A DNA stretch of 64,000 nt from Brevundimonas sp. LM2 (GTDB taxonomy: Bacteria > Pseudomonadota > Alphaproteobacteria > Caulobacterales > Caulobacteraceae): contig NZ_CP019508.1 in the NCBI RefSeq assembly GCF_002002865.1, positions 62,001 to 126,000 on the forward strand, given 5' to 3'. The position numbers were made by a program, and so were the translations under genes. The notes under the pieces were generated by a model that did not search any database, was not told the DNA's origin, and worked only from the letters and a program-made list of their open reading frames with translations. Below are positions 40,281 through 49,066 of the stretch, piece by piece. The first letter of the stretch is position 1. Every line of letters starts with the position of its first letter.

Positions 40281-41024
40281 ATGGCAAAGCGTTTTGAAGA
40301 CAAGGTCGTGGTGATCACCGGCGGCAGCGACGGCATCGGCCTGGCGACGGCACAGCTGTTCGCGGAGGAAGGTGGCCGGGTGTACATCACCGGCCGGCGT
40401 CAGGCCCTGCTCGATCAGGCGGTCAGCCAGATCGGACACGGTGCGGTCGGCGTGCAGGGCGACACCACGAGCCTCACAGACCTTGCGAGGCTCTACGCGC
40501 GTATCGAGCGGGACCACGGCAAGGTCGATGTCGTGTTCGCCAACGCCGGCATGCACGAGGCCGTCCCGCTCGAGGCGATCGACGAAGCCCATTTCGATGC
40601 GATGTTCGGTCTCAACGTGAAGGGCATGGTCTTTACCGTCCAGAAGGCGCTGCCGCTGATGGCCGCCGGCGGCACGATCGTCCTCAATGGTTCGATCGCC
40701 GGCTCCAAAGGAATCCCCAGCCAGTCGCTCTACAACGCAAGCAAGGCAGCCGTTCGCTCTTTTGCGCGGAGCTGGACGACCGACCTCAAGGACCGCGGTA
40801 TTCGCGTGAACGTCGTGGCGCCGGGCGGCACCGAGACGCGCCTCATTCGCAGCTATCTGGACACGCGGCCGGGCGCGGAGGAGGCGCTTAATCAGGGGGT
40901 GCCGCTCGGGCGACTGGGACAGCCTGACGAAGTGGCGCGCGCGGTGCTCTTCCTGGCGTCGGAGGACAGCCGCTTCATCGCGGGTCACGAACTCTTCGTG
41001 GATGGCGGGGTCGCCGCCGTCTGA
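40281..41024 (+). CDS. Short-chain dehydrogenase/reductase
   Basis: A 247-residue SDR with the NAD(P) motif TGGSDGIGLATAQLF, the NAG loop FANAGMHE, catalytic Ser in LNGSIAGSKG, and YNASKAA with catalytic Tyr and Lys. The C-terminus LASEDSRFIAGHELFVDGG is canonical. The ATG at 40281 follows AGAAGGTAGG. Likely the target of the divergent TetR gene. Substrate is unknown; related pairs respond to small aromatic or carbonyl compounds. Confidence 0.93.
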   Translation: MAKRFEDKVVVITGGSDGIGLATAQLFAEEGGRVYITGRRQALLDQAVSQIGHGAVGVQGDTTSLTDLARLYARIERDHGKVDVVFANAGMHEAVPLEAIDEAHFDAMFGLNVKGMVFTVQKALPLMAAGGTIVLNGSIAGSKGIPSQSLYNASKAAVRSFARSWTTDLKDRGIRVNVVAPGGTETRLIRSYLDTRPGAEEALNQGVPLGRLGQPDEVARAVLFLASEDSRFIAGHELFVDGGVAAV

Positions 41025-41038
41025 GGACAGACAGGGTG

Positions 41039-41830
41039 TCAGCGTCGCGTTGAGACCAGGTCGGACCAGCGCCAGGCCGCCTTGCCGAGCGCGAGCCGGG
41101 GGGCATCCGGCCCCTCGGCCAGGCGGATCAGGGCCAGGCCCCGGACCGCCGTCGCGCGGCAGGCGGGCGGGGCGAAGGCGACCTCCAGGGCGATGGCCTG
41201 GCGCACCGTGGCCAGGCCCTTGCCGGCCTGGCCGGGGCTCTGGATCCAGTCGCCGTTCCAGACCAGCACGGCCCCGGCCGCCGCGCCGGGCACGGCGGCC
41301 ACGGCGGCGTTGATCTCGGCGTCGTCCCTAAGGGCCGCCTCCAGCCGGGCCACCATATCGCAACTGTCGCCGGCCCCCGCGCCGTCGCCGGCCCCGGACC
41401 CGCCGCCGGTGCCGGCGCGACCGGAACCGGCCCTCAGAGCCCCCGCCAGCTGACCCCCGCTGAGGACCGTCAGGGCCGGGACGGCGGGCACCGGCTCGGG
41501 CCTGGCCTGGGCCGGGGCGAGCGGCACGGAGGGGACCCGCGTCGTCGGCCGGGCCGGACGAACCGGGACCGGGCTGGGCGGCGTCGGGGGGCTGGGCGCG
41601 ACGGTTGCGCTGGCCGGCGATCCCCCCTCGGCGCTCTGGGCCGTGGGCGTGTCCGACACGACGGGCGGCACAGGCAGCGGCGGAGGCGGTCGCAGCCACA
41701 GCTCGATCGGCGCCCGCGCAGGCTCGACCGCGAGCGAGGGCGGGACAGCGCCGCCCCGGAACAGCAGCGGCAGGGCCAGGTGGAGGCCCAGGACCGCGGC
41801 CAGACAGGCCAGCTTCGCGCGCCGCCTCAT
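41039..41830 (-). CDS. Hypothetical TonB-like Pro-rich membrane protein
   Basis: A 263-residue protein. An N-terminal membrane anchor (LACLAAVLGLHLALPLLF) is followed by a long Pro/Ala/Val-rich region with PPPPLPVPPVV, as in TonB proteins, then a small C-terminal domain with two Cys (GAGDSCDMVARLEAALRDD, VAFAPPACRATAVRGLALI). It lacks the TonB C-terminal fold that I can recognise, so TonB function is unproven. A decayed copy of the last 34 codons lies 1.5 kb away. ATG at 41830 gives the anchor directly. Confidence 0.7.
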   Translation of the reverse strand: MRRRAKLACLAAVLGLHLALPLLFRGGAVPPSLAVEPARAPIELWLRPPPPLPVPPVVSDTPTAQSAEGGSPASATVAPSPPTPPSPVPVRPARPTTRVPSVPLAPAQARPEPVPAVPALTVLSGGQLAGALRAGSGRAGTGGGSGAGDGAGAGDSCDMVARLEAALRDDAEINAAVAAVPGAAAGAVLVWNGDWIQSPGQAGKGLATVRQAIALEVAFAPPACRATAVRGLALIRLAEGPDAPRLALGKAAWRWSDLVSTRR

Positions 41831-42006
41831 GGCGTTCCGGCGGGGTTGCGGGGCGGCGTCATGACCCAGTCCTCCCGACTGCCTGGGGCCATTCTGGGGC
41901 AGGCTGGACCCATTCTCGCCCCTTCCGGGACATGACCCAGCCTTGAGTCCCCTCGCACCTGTCATGCGCGCGTCCGCCCCCGGGACGCCTGCATCGGAGT
42001 TATGCC

Positions 42007-42615
42007 TTGATCACCGCCACCCCCACCGCCCTGACCCCCGCCCCCCGCCGGTCGGCCGCCCGCCATCTGATGACCGTCGGTGTCGTTGCCCTGGTCGGCC
42101 TGACCGCCAGCGCCTGCGCCAGCCACCGCTTCGTGCGCGACAACGTCGCCGTCGTGGACAGCCGCGTCGACGCCACCGACGCCCGCGTCACCGAGGTCGC
42201 CGGCACCGCCGGAGAGGCCCTGACCCGCGCCACCGCCGCCCAGAAACTGGCCGAGGGCAAGTTCCTGTATGAGGTCGTGCTCAGCGACGACTCGGTCAAA
42301 TTCCCCGCCGACGCCGACACCCTGTCGCCCGAGGCCGAGGCCCGCCTGGCCGAACTGGTCCAGCGCCTGAAGGCCGAGAACCGCAACGTCTATCTCGAGA
42401 TCCAGGGCCACACCGACGCCAGCGGCCCCGAGGGCTACAACAACGCGCTCGGCGAATCCCGCGCCGAGGCCGTCCGCCGCTATCTCAGCGTCCAGGGCGT
42501 CGCCCTGAACCGGATGGCCACCATCTCCTACGGCGAGGAGGCCCCCGTCGCCCCCAACACCACGCCCGAAGGCCGCGCCCAGAACCGCCGCGTCGCCATC
42601 GTCGTCCTGAGCTAG
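42007..42615 (+). CDS. OmpA family lipoprotein
   Basis: A 202-residue protein with an Arg-rich n-region and lipobox (LTASACAS), then an OmpA C-terminal peptidoglycan-binding domain: LYEVVLSDDSVKFPADADTL, GHTDASGPEGYNNALGESRAEAVRRYL and RAQNRRVAIVV. Likely tethers the outer membrane to the wall. I read a TTG start at 42007 with GGAG about eight bases before; the next in-frame ATG (42070) would leave no positive n-region for the signal. Confidence 0.88.
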   Translation: MITATPTALTPAPRRSAARHLMTVGVVALVGLTASACASHRFVRDNVAVVDSRVDATDARVTEVAGTAGEALTRATAAQKLAEGKFLYEVVLSDDSVKFPADADTLSPEAEARLAELVQRLKAENRNVYLEIQGHTDASGPEGYNNALGESRAEAVRRYLSVQGVALNRMATISYGEEAPVAPNTTPEGRAQNRRVAIVVLS

Positions 42616-42630
42616 ACTCGCCCCCCCCCG

Positions 42631-42685
42631 GCCTCCGACGCCTGTCGTGGCCGCGCGCTGCGACAGGCATCGGGACGGCGGAGGC
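42631..42685. terminator. Large hairpin after the OmpA gene
   Basis: GCCTCCG (42631-42637) with CGGAGGC (42679-42685), and CCTGTCG (42641-42647) with CGACAGG (42661-42667). It is a stable two-tier stem, but no T tract follows, so termination is only inferred from its place after a stop codon. Confidence 0.4.
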
Positions 42686-42752
42686 TACACGAAGGCTTCA
42701 CTTGCCGGTGTGGCGACCACATGGCTAGGGTCCGGGGATCGGGGGAGGCAAG

Positions 42753-43589
42753 ATGCTCAGGTTCAAGCCGCTCATCCTCGGGCTCCTGCTCGCCTTGATC
42801 TCCGTGCGCGCCGACGCCCAGGTCCTAGCGCCGCCGGCGCAGTATGACGGTCCCAGCCAGGTCGAGGGCTATGACACCCGCACGCTGTTTCAGCGCTGGG
42901 TGATGTGGGTCGAGCGCAGCAAGGGGGAGGCTCTGGAAGCTGCCCTGGCCGAGGTGGAAACCCCCGAAGGCATGCGTCGTCACGGCAGCGCCATTATGGA
43001 GGCCCGCGCCTCCGGAGATCAGGGTCTGGCACTGGTCGCGGATATCCTGATCTTCTGTCCCAGTACAAACAGCTTGTCGGACACCAGAGGGTGTTACCCG
43101 CAGATGCGAGACATCACGATCCCGGCGTCGGCGTCGGCGGGCGGCTATGGCGCGGACACCCCTCTTTCGAGCTGGATTCGCGAGCAGTACGACCCCGTAG
43201 CGCTGGTCCAGGCTCTGAAGGCGGCGGATGTTCCGCCGGACGCCGATGCATGGCGCACCGATCTTGCGCCCGTCTTCGCCGGCATGGCGTCGCCCCTCGA
43301 CGTCCTGCGAAGCCAGACACAGACCCGGACCGTGGATGGCCGCACATGCCCGGCCTTGGTCACGGCGTTGGAGGCGGTCGAGGGCCGGATGCTGGAGTGG
43401 CGGATCGATCTGCTGGGCGTGGCCGAAGACACCGTGCCTCCGGCACCCCGACCCCACGCCACGCGGTGGCGCTATCGGCTGCAGTTTTTCGATGAGGACG
43501 ACGTCGGGATCGGCGCAGGATCGAGCCTCGAGCCGATCGTGTCGCCCGTCTTCGAGGCCGGCCAGGCCTGTCGGCAGGCCGCCGGCTGA
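42753..43589 (+). CDS. Hypothetical secreted protein
   Basis: A 278-residue protein with a signal peptide (MLRFKPLILGLLLALISVRADAQ). The mature region has a few cysteines (ILIFCPSTN, TRGCYPQ, RTCPAL) and no domain I recognise. It precedes tandem dienelactone hydrolase genes (the stop at 43587-43589 is 3 bases before the next start), so it may be in their operon. Function unknown. Confidence 0.75.
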   Translation: MLRFKPLILGLLLALISVRADAQVLAPPAQYDGPSQVEGYDTRTLFQRWVMWVERSKGEALEAALAEVETPEGMRRHGSAIMEARASGDQGLALVADILIFCPSTNSLSDTRGCYPQMRDITIPASASAGGYGADTPLSSWIREQYDPVALVQALKAADVPPDADAWRTDLAPVFAGMASPLDVLRSQTQTRTVDGRTCPALVTALEAVEGRMLEWRIDLLGVAEDTVPPAPRPHATRWRYRLQFFDEDDVGIGAGSSLEPIVSPVFEAGQACRQAAG

Positions 43590-43591
43590 CG

Positions 43592-44365
43592 ATGGATACG
43601 CTTGCGACCCGCTGGGCCCGGCTGGAGCCCCATGTCACCCTGGTCGGGCCGGACGACGACCGGCCGCGGCCGACCGCCCTGCTGTTCCACGGCTGCGGCG
43701 GCCTGAGGGGGCATCTGCCGCGCTATGCGGCGGTGGCCGAGGCGCGGGGCTGGCGGGCCGCCATCGTCGATTCCTATGCGCCGCGCGGCTGGAGCCGCGA
43801 GTTCGCCATGGCCACGGTCTGCACCGGCCTGCTGCTGCGCGGCTGGGAGCGGGCCGGCGACATCCTGGCCACGATCCACGGCCTGTCGGCGCGTCCCGAG
43901 GTCGATGAGGACACCCTGCTGCTGGGCGGCTGGAGCCACGGCGGCTGGGGCATCATGGAGGCCATGAGCGGCGACCGTGACCTGACCGGGGCCCTGGGGC
44001 TGGTGGACGCGCAGGGCGTGCCGCTGAACGGGGTCAAGGCGACCTATCTGGCCTATCCCTATGTCGGGATCGCCGCCCTGAACCGGATGCGGCCCTGGCG
44101 GCATTGTCCGAAGACCCTGGCCGTCATCGCCGCCCGCGATCACCTGACCACGGTGCGCAACGCCGAGCGGGTCCATGCGATGGTCCGCGACTGCGGGGCC
44201 GAGGTCGAGACCTGGGTGGCCGAGGGCACCCACAGTTTCGACGAGCCGATGACCGCCCCGCCGATGCGGTTCGACGAACCGCTGAGCCTGCAGGCGCTGG
44301 ACCGGTTCGGTCGGTTGCTGGACGACGTCGCGCCCGCCCCGATCGCCGCCCGCCGCCGCGCCTGA
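43592..44365 (+). CDS. Dienelactone hydrolase family alpha/beta hydrolase (copy 1)
   Basis: A 257-residue cytosolic hydrolase. The oxyanion motif LLFHGCGGLRGH and the nucleophile elbow GGWSHGGWG give Ser rather than the Cys of classical dienelactone hydrolase. The acid and His are expected from AVIAARDHL and the His of GTHSFDEP. Substrate unknown. It is followed by a paralog 5 bases after its stop, with aligned motifs throughout, so the two arose by tandem duplication. Confidence 0.88.
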   Translation: MDTLATRWARLEPHVTLVGPDDDRPRPTALLFHGCGGLRGHLPRYAAVAEARGWRAAIVDSYAPRGWSREFAMATVCTGLLLRGWERAGDILATIHGLSARPEVDEDTLLLGGWSHGGWGIMEAMSGDRDLTGALGLVDAQGVPLNGVKATYLAYPYVGIAALNRMRPWRHCPKTLAVIAARDHLTTVRNAERVHAMVRDCGAEVETWVAEGTHSFDEPMTAPPMRFDEPLSLQALDRFGRLLDDVAPAPIAARRRA

Positions 44366-44370
44366 CCGCC

Positions 44371-45147
44371 ATGGACAGCGCGCGGCAGCGATGGCAGCGG
44401 CTGGCCCCCGAGGCGGAGCTGCTGACCCCGGCCGGCCGCGGGCCGTTTCCCACCGTGCTGATCTTCCACGGCTGCGGCGGGGTGCGCCAGCATCTGCACG
44501 ACTATGCCCGGGCCGCCGTGGCCGTCGGCTGGGCCGCCCTGCTGATCGATTCCTTCACCCCCCGGGGCTGGAGCCGCGACCATGCCAAGATGCTGGTCTG
44601 CACCGGGCTGCGGTTCCGGGGCGGGCAGAGGGCGGGCGACGTGCTGGCGGCCATAGCCGGGGCCCGCCGCCTGCCGCTGGTCGATCCCGATCGACTGGTT
44701 CTGGCGGGCTGGAGCCACGGGGCCTGGGCCATCATGGACCTGTGGGCGAGCCGGCTGGACCGGCCCGGCGCGGTCGGGCTGTCGGATGCGGCGACGGTGT
44801 CGCTGGAGGGGGTGCGGGGGGCCTTCCTGGCCTATCCCTATGTCGGCCTGGCCTCGGCGAGCCGCGGCGGTCGGCCCTGGCCGCGGGCCCTGACCCTGCT
44901 GTCGGTGGTGCCCCGGCGCGATCACCTGGCCTCGGTGCGGCGGCATATGCGGGCCCTGGCCAGCGCCGTCGCGGCGGGGTCGGAGGTCGCGATCTGGGGC
45001 GTCGACGCGACCCACGCCTTCGACGAGCCCGGCCTGATGGCCCGCATCATGCGCTATGACGAGGCGCTGAGCCGGGAATCCATGGGTCGGTTCGCGGGCT
45101 TCCTGGATCGGTTCACTCGACCGGCACGATCCGCACCTCGGCCCTGA
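44371..45147 (+). CDS. Dienelactone hydrolase family alpha/beta hydrolase (copy 2)
   Basis: A 258-residue paralog of the preceding gene: VLIFHGCGGVRQHL, LIDSFTPRGWSRDHAKMLVCTG, nucleophile elbow AGWSHGAWAIM and the His of DATHAFDEPG. The arrangement with copy 1 suggests linked or diversified substrate use. The ATG at 44371 lies just after the copy 1 stop. Its 3' end overlaps the convergent OsmC gene by 35 bases. Confidence 0.88.
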   Translation: MDSARQRWQRLAPEAELLTPAGRGPFPTVLIFHGCGGVRQHLHDYARAAVAVGWAALLIDSFTPRGWSRDHAKMLVCTGLRFRGGQRAGDVLAAIAGARRLPLVDPDRLVLAGWSHGAWAIMDLWASRLDRPGAVGLSDAATVSLEGVRGAFLAYPYVGLASASRGGRPWPRALTLLSVVPRRDHLASVRRHMRALASAVAAGSEVAIWGVDATHAFDEPGLMARIMRYDEALSRESMGRFAGFLDRFTRPARSAPRP

Positions 45148-45574
45148 TCGAATTGGCGATATAGCAGGCTCCGTGGGCCCGGCGATGCAGCTCCGACAGG
45201 GTCACGGGGTCGGGGGCCGAACCGCTGAAGGCGACCTCGGGGCGGAGCGTCACCCGCGTCATCGAGATCTTGCCGCGATCGTCTTTGCCCAGGATCCCGA
45301 CCGCCTTGTCGTGGTAACGGTCGACCACCAGGCCGGACCGTGCGGCATAGGCCAGGAAGAACAGCATGTGGCAGCTGCTGAGGGCCGCCACGAAGGCCTC
45401 TTCCGGATCCACGGCGGTCGGGTCGGACATCGGCTCCGCCACGCTGGTCGGGGCCGACGAGCCCCGCACCACCGAACCACCGTCGAAGATCCAGTCGTGC
45501 GCGCGCGAATAGCGGTTGTCGGTGAAGGGCTGGGCCGCGCGCGTCCATTCGACGGTGACCAGGTGTTCGCTCAT
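45113..45574 (-). CDS. OsmC family peroxide reductase
   Basis: A 153-residue OsmC/Ohr-fold protein that reduces organic hydroperoxides through two cysteines: SSCHMLFFLAYAA and HGACYIANSIRAEV. Residues MSDPTAVDPEEAFVAALSSC match the family middle. The 3' end overlaps the hydrolase gene on the other strand. It precedes no partner gene; GNAT lies 11 bases upstream on the same strand, so they may be cotranscribed. Confidence 0.9.
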   Translation of the reverse strand: MSEHLVTVEWTRAAQPFTDNRYSRAHDWIFDGGSVVRGSSAPTSVAEPMSDPTAVDPEEAFVAALSSCHMLFFLAYAARSGLVVDRYHDKAVGILGKDDRGKISMTRVTLRPEVAFSGSAPDPVTLSELHRRAHGACYIANSIRAEVRIVPVE

Positions 45575-45585
45575 GCCGATGCCCC

Positions 45586-46275
45586 TCAGTTGAACAGCGT
45601 GTAGGTCATCCCGATTCGGGCCTCGAAGCCCAGCGAACGATAGAATGCCAGCGTGGCGTCGTGCGCGGCGAAGGCGTGCAGGAAGACCTGCTCGCCCGAG
45701 GCCAGGATCGTGCCCGCCACCGCCCGCGACAGGCCGGCGGCATAGCCGCGTCCGCGCCAGTCCGGATGGGTGCAGACCCCGCTCAGCTCGGTGAAGCCGT
45801 CGACCCGCAACCGCCGCCCGGCCATGGCCACCAGCCGGCCGTCCTGTTTGATGCCGATGAAGGGCCCCAGCCGCCGCGTCGCCGAGCGGAACGGACCCGG
45901 CCTGGTCAGGGTTGCCAGGGCCAGCATGTCCGGCACGTCGGCCTCGGTCAGGATCTCGAAGGCGAGGTCGGGCCCGCCCGGGGTCAGGGCCGTGGCCACC
46001 ATCTGCACCAGGGGGATACGGTCGACGACCCCGACCCCCGGCAGGTCGAGTTCGGCCATGGGCCCGCCGGTCGCCTCGACCATGCCGGCGCCGGGGTGGG
46101 CGAGGGCGAGGGCCGCCATGGCCGCCAGGCTCTCCGGCGTGGCGTCGGCGCCGGACAGGAAGACCCCGACCTCCGGATCGATCCGCACGGCCCGATCATC
46201 GGAGTCCGCCGTGACGAAGCCCGACAGCCGGGTCGTCAGGGCGTTCCACACGGCGCGGTCCAGAGGATGGGTCAT
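45586..46275 (-). CDS. GNAT family N-acetyltransferase
   Basis: A 229-residue protein whose second half is a GNAT domain: LSGVCTHPDWRGRGYAAGLSRAVAG holds the acetyl-CoA pyrophosphate loop, and HDATLAFYRSLGFEARIGMTYTLF is the canonical end. The N-terminal half is weakly defined, perhaps a divergent second GNAT lobe. I chose the ATG at 46275, because the in-frame codon at 46281 is TTG. The acyl acceptor is unknown. Confidence 0.88.
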   Translation of the reverse strand: MTHPLDRAVWNALTTRLSGFVTADSDDRAVRIDPEVGVFLSGADATPESLAAMAALALAHPGAGMVEATGGPMAELDLPGVGVVDRIPLVQMVATALTPGGPDLAFEILTEADVPDMLALATLTRPGPFRSATRRLGPFIGIKQDGRLVAMAGRRLRVDGFTELSGVCTHPDWRGRGYAAGLSRAVAGTILASGEQVFLHAFAAHDATLAFYRSLGFEARIGMTYTLFN

Positions 46276-46347
46276 GGCCAAGCTTTAGCGGGTGCGCGAT
46301 GCCGCGCCAGCCTGGACGCCGACGCCGCGTCCGAAAATCGCTCGCCC

Positions 46348-46397
46348 TTTGTCATCCGCGAAGGCGGGATTTGTCATCCCCGCGAAGGCGGGGACGA
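46348..46397. repeat. Tandem intergenic repeat next to trpS
   Basis: Two units, TTTGTCATCCGCGAAGGCGG (46348 on) and TTTGTCATCCCCGCGAAGGC (46370 on), the second continuing to 46395 just before the trpS stop codon. Each folds on the GCGAAGGC core. This GTCATCCCCGCGAAGGCGGG form is a common intergenic repeat of alphaproteobacteria. Confidence 0.8.
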
Positions 46398-47441
46398 TCA
46401 GCGCCAGAAGCCGACGATCTTCTTGACCTCGTCGACCACCGGATCGGCGATGGCGGCGGCGCGCTCGGCCCCGTCCCTCAGGACGCGGTCGATCTCGGCC
46501 GGATCATCCATCAGCCGGCGCATCTCGGCGGTGACCGGGGCCAGGGCCGAGACGGCCAGGTCGGCCAGGGCGGGCTTGAAGGCCCCGAAGCCCTGGCCCG
46601 CGAATTCGGCGGTCACGTCGTCGCGCGTGCGGTCCGACAGGGCGGCGTAGATGGCGATCAGGTTGCGAACCTCGGGCCGGTCGTCCAGGCTTTCGCCCGG
46701 TTCGGGCATGACGCCCATGTCGGTCTTGGACTTGCGGATCTTGGCGGCGATGGTGTCGGCATCGTCGGTCAGGTTGATGCGGCTCTGGTCCGACGGGTCG
46801 GACTTGGACATCTTGGCCGCCCCGTCGCGCAGCGACATGACCCGCGTCGCCGGACCCTGGATCAGGGGCTCGGGCTGGGGGAAATAGCCGGGCGCGCCGA
46901 AGTCGGTGTTGAACTTGGCGGCGATGTCGCGGGTCAGTTCCAGATGCTGTTTCTGGTCCTCGCCCACCGGCACCTCGGTGGCCTTGTACAGCAGGATGTC
47001 GGCCGCCTGGAGCACCGGATAGGTATAGAGGCCGACCGAGGAGCGCTCCTTGTGCTTGCCCGACTTCTCCTTGAATTGGGTCATCCGGTCCAGCCAGCCG
47101 AGGCGGGCGACGCAGTTCAGGATCCAGGCCAGTTCGGCATGGGCGCGCACGGCCGACTGGGGGAAGATGGTCGACCGGGCGGGGTCGAGGCCCGAGGCGA
47201 GATAGGCGGCGGCGATCTCGCGCGTCTGGGCCGCCAGCAGGGCCGGGTCCTGCCAGACGGTGATGGCGTGCAGATCGGCCACGAACAGGAAACAGGGCGC
47301 GCCCGAGTCCTGCAGCGCGGTGAACCGCTTGAGCGCCCCCAGATAGTTGCCCAGGTGCAGGGCGCCGGAGGCCTGGATGCCGCTGAGGATGCGGCGCGGG
47401 CCGCTATAGGCGGGGGTCTCGGTGGGGGCAGCGTCGGTCAT
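46398..47441 (-). CDS. trpS: Tryptophanyl-tRNA synthetase
   Basis: Charges tRNA-Trp. The 347-residue class I enzyme has the HIGH-like [14 protein letters not shown] near residue 25 and KMSKS in [15 protein letters not shown]. Length is normal. It shares one base of its start with the murJ stop (TGATG), continuing the mutS-glnD-murJ-trpS order conserved in alphaproteobacteria. Confidence 0.96.
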   Translation of the reverse strand: MTDAAPTETPAYSGPRRILSGIQASGALHLGNYLGALKRFTALQDSGAPCFLFVADLHAITVWQDPALLAAQTREIAAAYLASGLDPARSTIFPQSAVRAHAELAWILNCVARLGWLDRMTQFKEKSGKHKERSSVGLYTYPVLQAADILLYKATEVPVGEDQKQHLELTRDIAAKFNTDFGAPGYFPQPEPLIQGPATRVMSLRDGAAKMSKSDPSDQSRINLTDDADTIAAKIRKSKTDMGVMPEPGESLDDRPEVRNLIAIYAALSDRTRDDVTAEFAGQGFGAFKPALADLAVSALAPVTAEMRRLMDDPAEIDRVLRDGAERAAAIADPVVDEVKKIVGFWR

Positions 47442-49036
47442 CAGTCCAGTCCGGTCGGGGTGGGAGCCCCCGGTTCACGTCGCAGCGTCGCCTTCAGTTC
47501 GGACACGCTGACGGCGCGGAAAAGCACGATGCAGGCGGCATAGACAAGGCCTCCCGCGGCGACCACCGCGATCACGGCGATCTCCTTGGCCCACAGAAGC
47601 CGGCTGATGTCGCGGTAGAAGACGCTGGCGGGCACCAGGGCGGCGGCCATCACCGCGCTTGCGGCGGCGACGCGGGCGATCCGGCTGACGAAGCGGGGCG
47701 AGGCCCCCCAGACCCCCTCGCGGAGCAGGGTGCCGCCCAGCAGGGCGACGTTGATCCAGGCGGAGACGCTGGTGGCGATGGCCAGGCCCAGCACGCCGTC
47801 GACGCCGATGCGGCTGAACCAGAAGAACAGGCCCGACCCCAGGGCCACGGTCACGGCGACCGAGATGATGGCGAAGATCATCGGCCGGCGGGTGTCCTCC
47901 CGCGCGAAGAAGGGCGGGGTCAGGACCTTGGCCAGGACGAAGGCGGGCACGCCCCAGGCGAACTGACGCAGCACGTCGGCGGTGCGGGCCGCGTCCTGGC
48001 TGGTGAAGGCCAGGCGGGTGACGGTCGCGTCGATGATGAAGAAGGGGATGACGAACAGGGCCACGGCCGCCGGCAGGGTGAAGGCCATCGACAGGGTGAT
48101 GCCGTCGTCCAGGGTGCGCCGCCCGCCCTCATGGTCGCCGGAGACGAAGGCCTTGGTCAGACGCGGCACCAGGGCCAGGCCGATCGCCACCCCGATCAGG
48201 CCCAGCGGCAGCTGATACAGCCGGTCGGCGTTGTAGAGCACCGACCGCGCCCCCTCATTGGAGCCGGTCAGCAGCTGGCTGACCACCGAGTTCAGCTGCA
48301 GCGCCCCTCCGGCCAGGACCCCGGGAATGGCCAGTTTCAGCGTCCGCGCCACGCCGGCGGTCATCCGGGGCCAGCTCAGGTTCAGCCGGATGCCGAGCCG
48401 GCGCACCCCCCACCACAGCAGCCCGGCCTGCAGCACCCCGGACAGGGTGACGGCGGCCGACACGGCCAGCAGGGTCGTGGGCTGGCTCATCGGGATCAGG
48501 TAGGGGGCCAGCAGGGGCACCAGGGTGCACAGGTTCAGGAACACCGGCACGCCCGCCGACAGGGCGAACCGGCCCGAGGTGTTGAGCACCCCCGACAGCA
48601 GGGAGGCGATGGTCATGCAAGCCAGATAGGGCATGGTCAGCTGGGCCGCCGTGGTGGCCGCGAACATCACCCCGCTGTCGTCCTTCCAGGCCGACAGCAG
48701 CACCGGCATGATCCAGGGCATGGCGATCTGCAGCACGATGCAGAAGCCGGCCACCACGGCGAACATGAAGCTGAGCGCCTCCGACGCCGTGACGGCGGCG
48801 GCGGCCTCGCCCTCGCGCGCGCGAACGCCGCCATAGATGGGCACGAAGGCCTGGGCGAAGGCCCCTTCGGCGAACAGGCGGCGGAACATGTTGGGCAGCA
48901 TCAACGCCGTGGTGAAGGCGTCCATCATCGGTCCCTGGCCGAAACGGGCCGACAGGAACAGGTCGCGGGCGAAGCCCAGGATCCGGCTGCCGAGCGTCAG
49001 GGACGCCTGGACGAAGGCGTTGCGGGCCAGACTCAT
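47441..49036 (-). CDS. murJ: Lipid II flippase MurJ
   Basis: Translocates lipid-linked cell-wall precursor across the inner membrane. The 531-residue polytopic protein begins with [30 protein letters not shown] and [19 protein letters not shown], both MurJ hallmarks, with conserved Arg residues for lipid II. Fourteen helices are expected. It starts 30 bases after the glnD stop. Confidence 0.95.
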   Translation of the reverse strand: MSLARNAFVQASLTLGSRILGFARDLFLSARFGQGPMMDAFTTALMLPNMFRRLFAEGAFAQAFVPIYGGVRAREGEAAAAVTASEALSFMFAVVAGFCIVLQIAMPWIMPVLLSAWKDDSGVMFAATTAAQLTMPYLACMTIASLLSGVLNTSGRFALSAGVPVFLNLCTLVPLLAPYLIPMSQPTTLLAVSAAVTLSGVLQAGLLWWGVRRLGIRLNLSWPRMTAGVARTLKLAIPGVLAGGALQLNSVVSQLLTGSNEGARSVLYNADRLYQLPLGLIGVAIGLALVPRLTKAFVSGDHEGGRRTLDDGITLSMAFTLPAAVALFVIPFFIIDATVTRLAFTSQDAARTADVLRQFAWGVPAFVLAKVLTPPFFAREDTRRPMIFAIISVAVTVALGSGLFFWFSRIGVDGVLGLAIATSVSAWINVALLGGTLLREGVWGASPRFVSRIARVAAASAVMAAALVPASVFYRDISRLLWAKEIAVIAVVAAGGLVYAACIVLFRAVSVSELKATLRREPGAPTPTGLD

Positions 49037-49066
49037 CGATGGGTTCTCGCGGGAGGTTGACGGCCC

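Noticed and set aside
41039-41830. True TonB protein
   Set aside because: The Pro-rich linker and anchor fit, but the C-terminal domain does not show TonB motifs and there is no exbB/exbD nearby.
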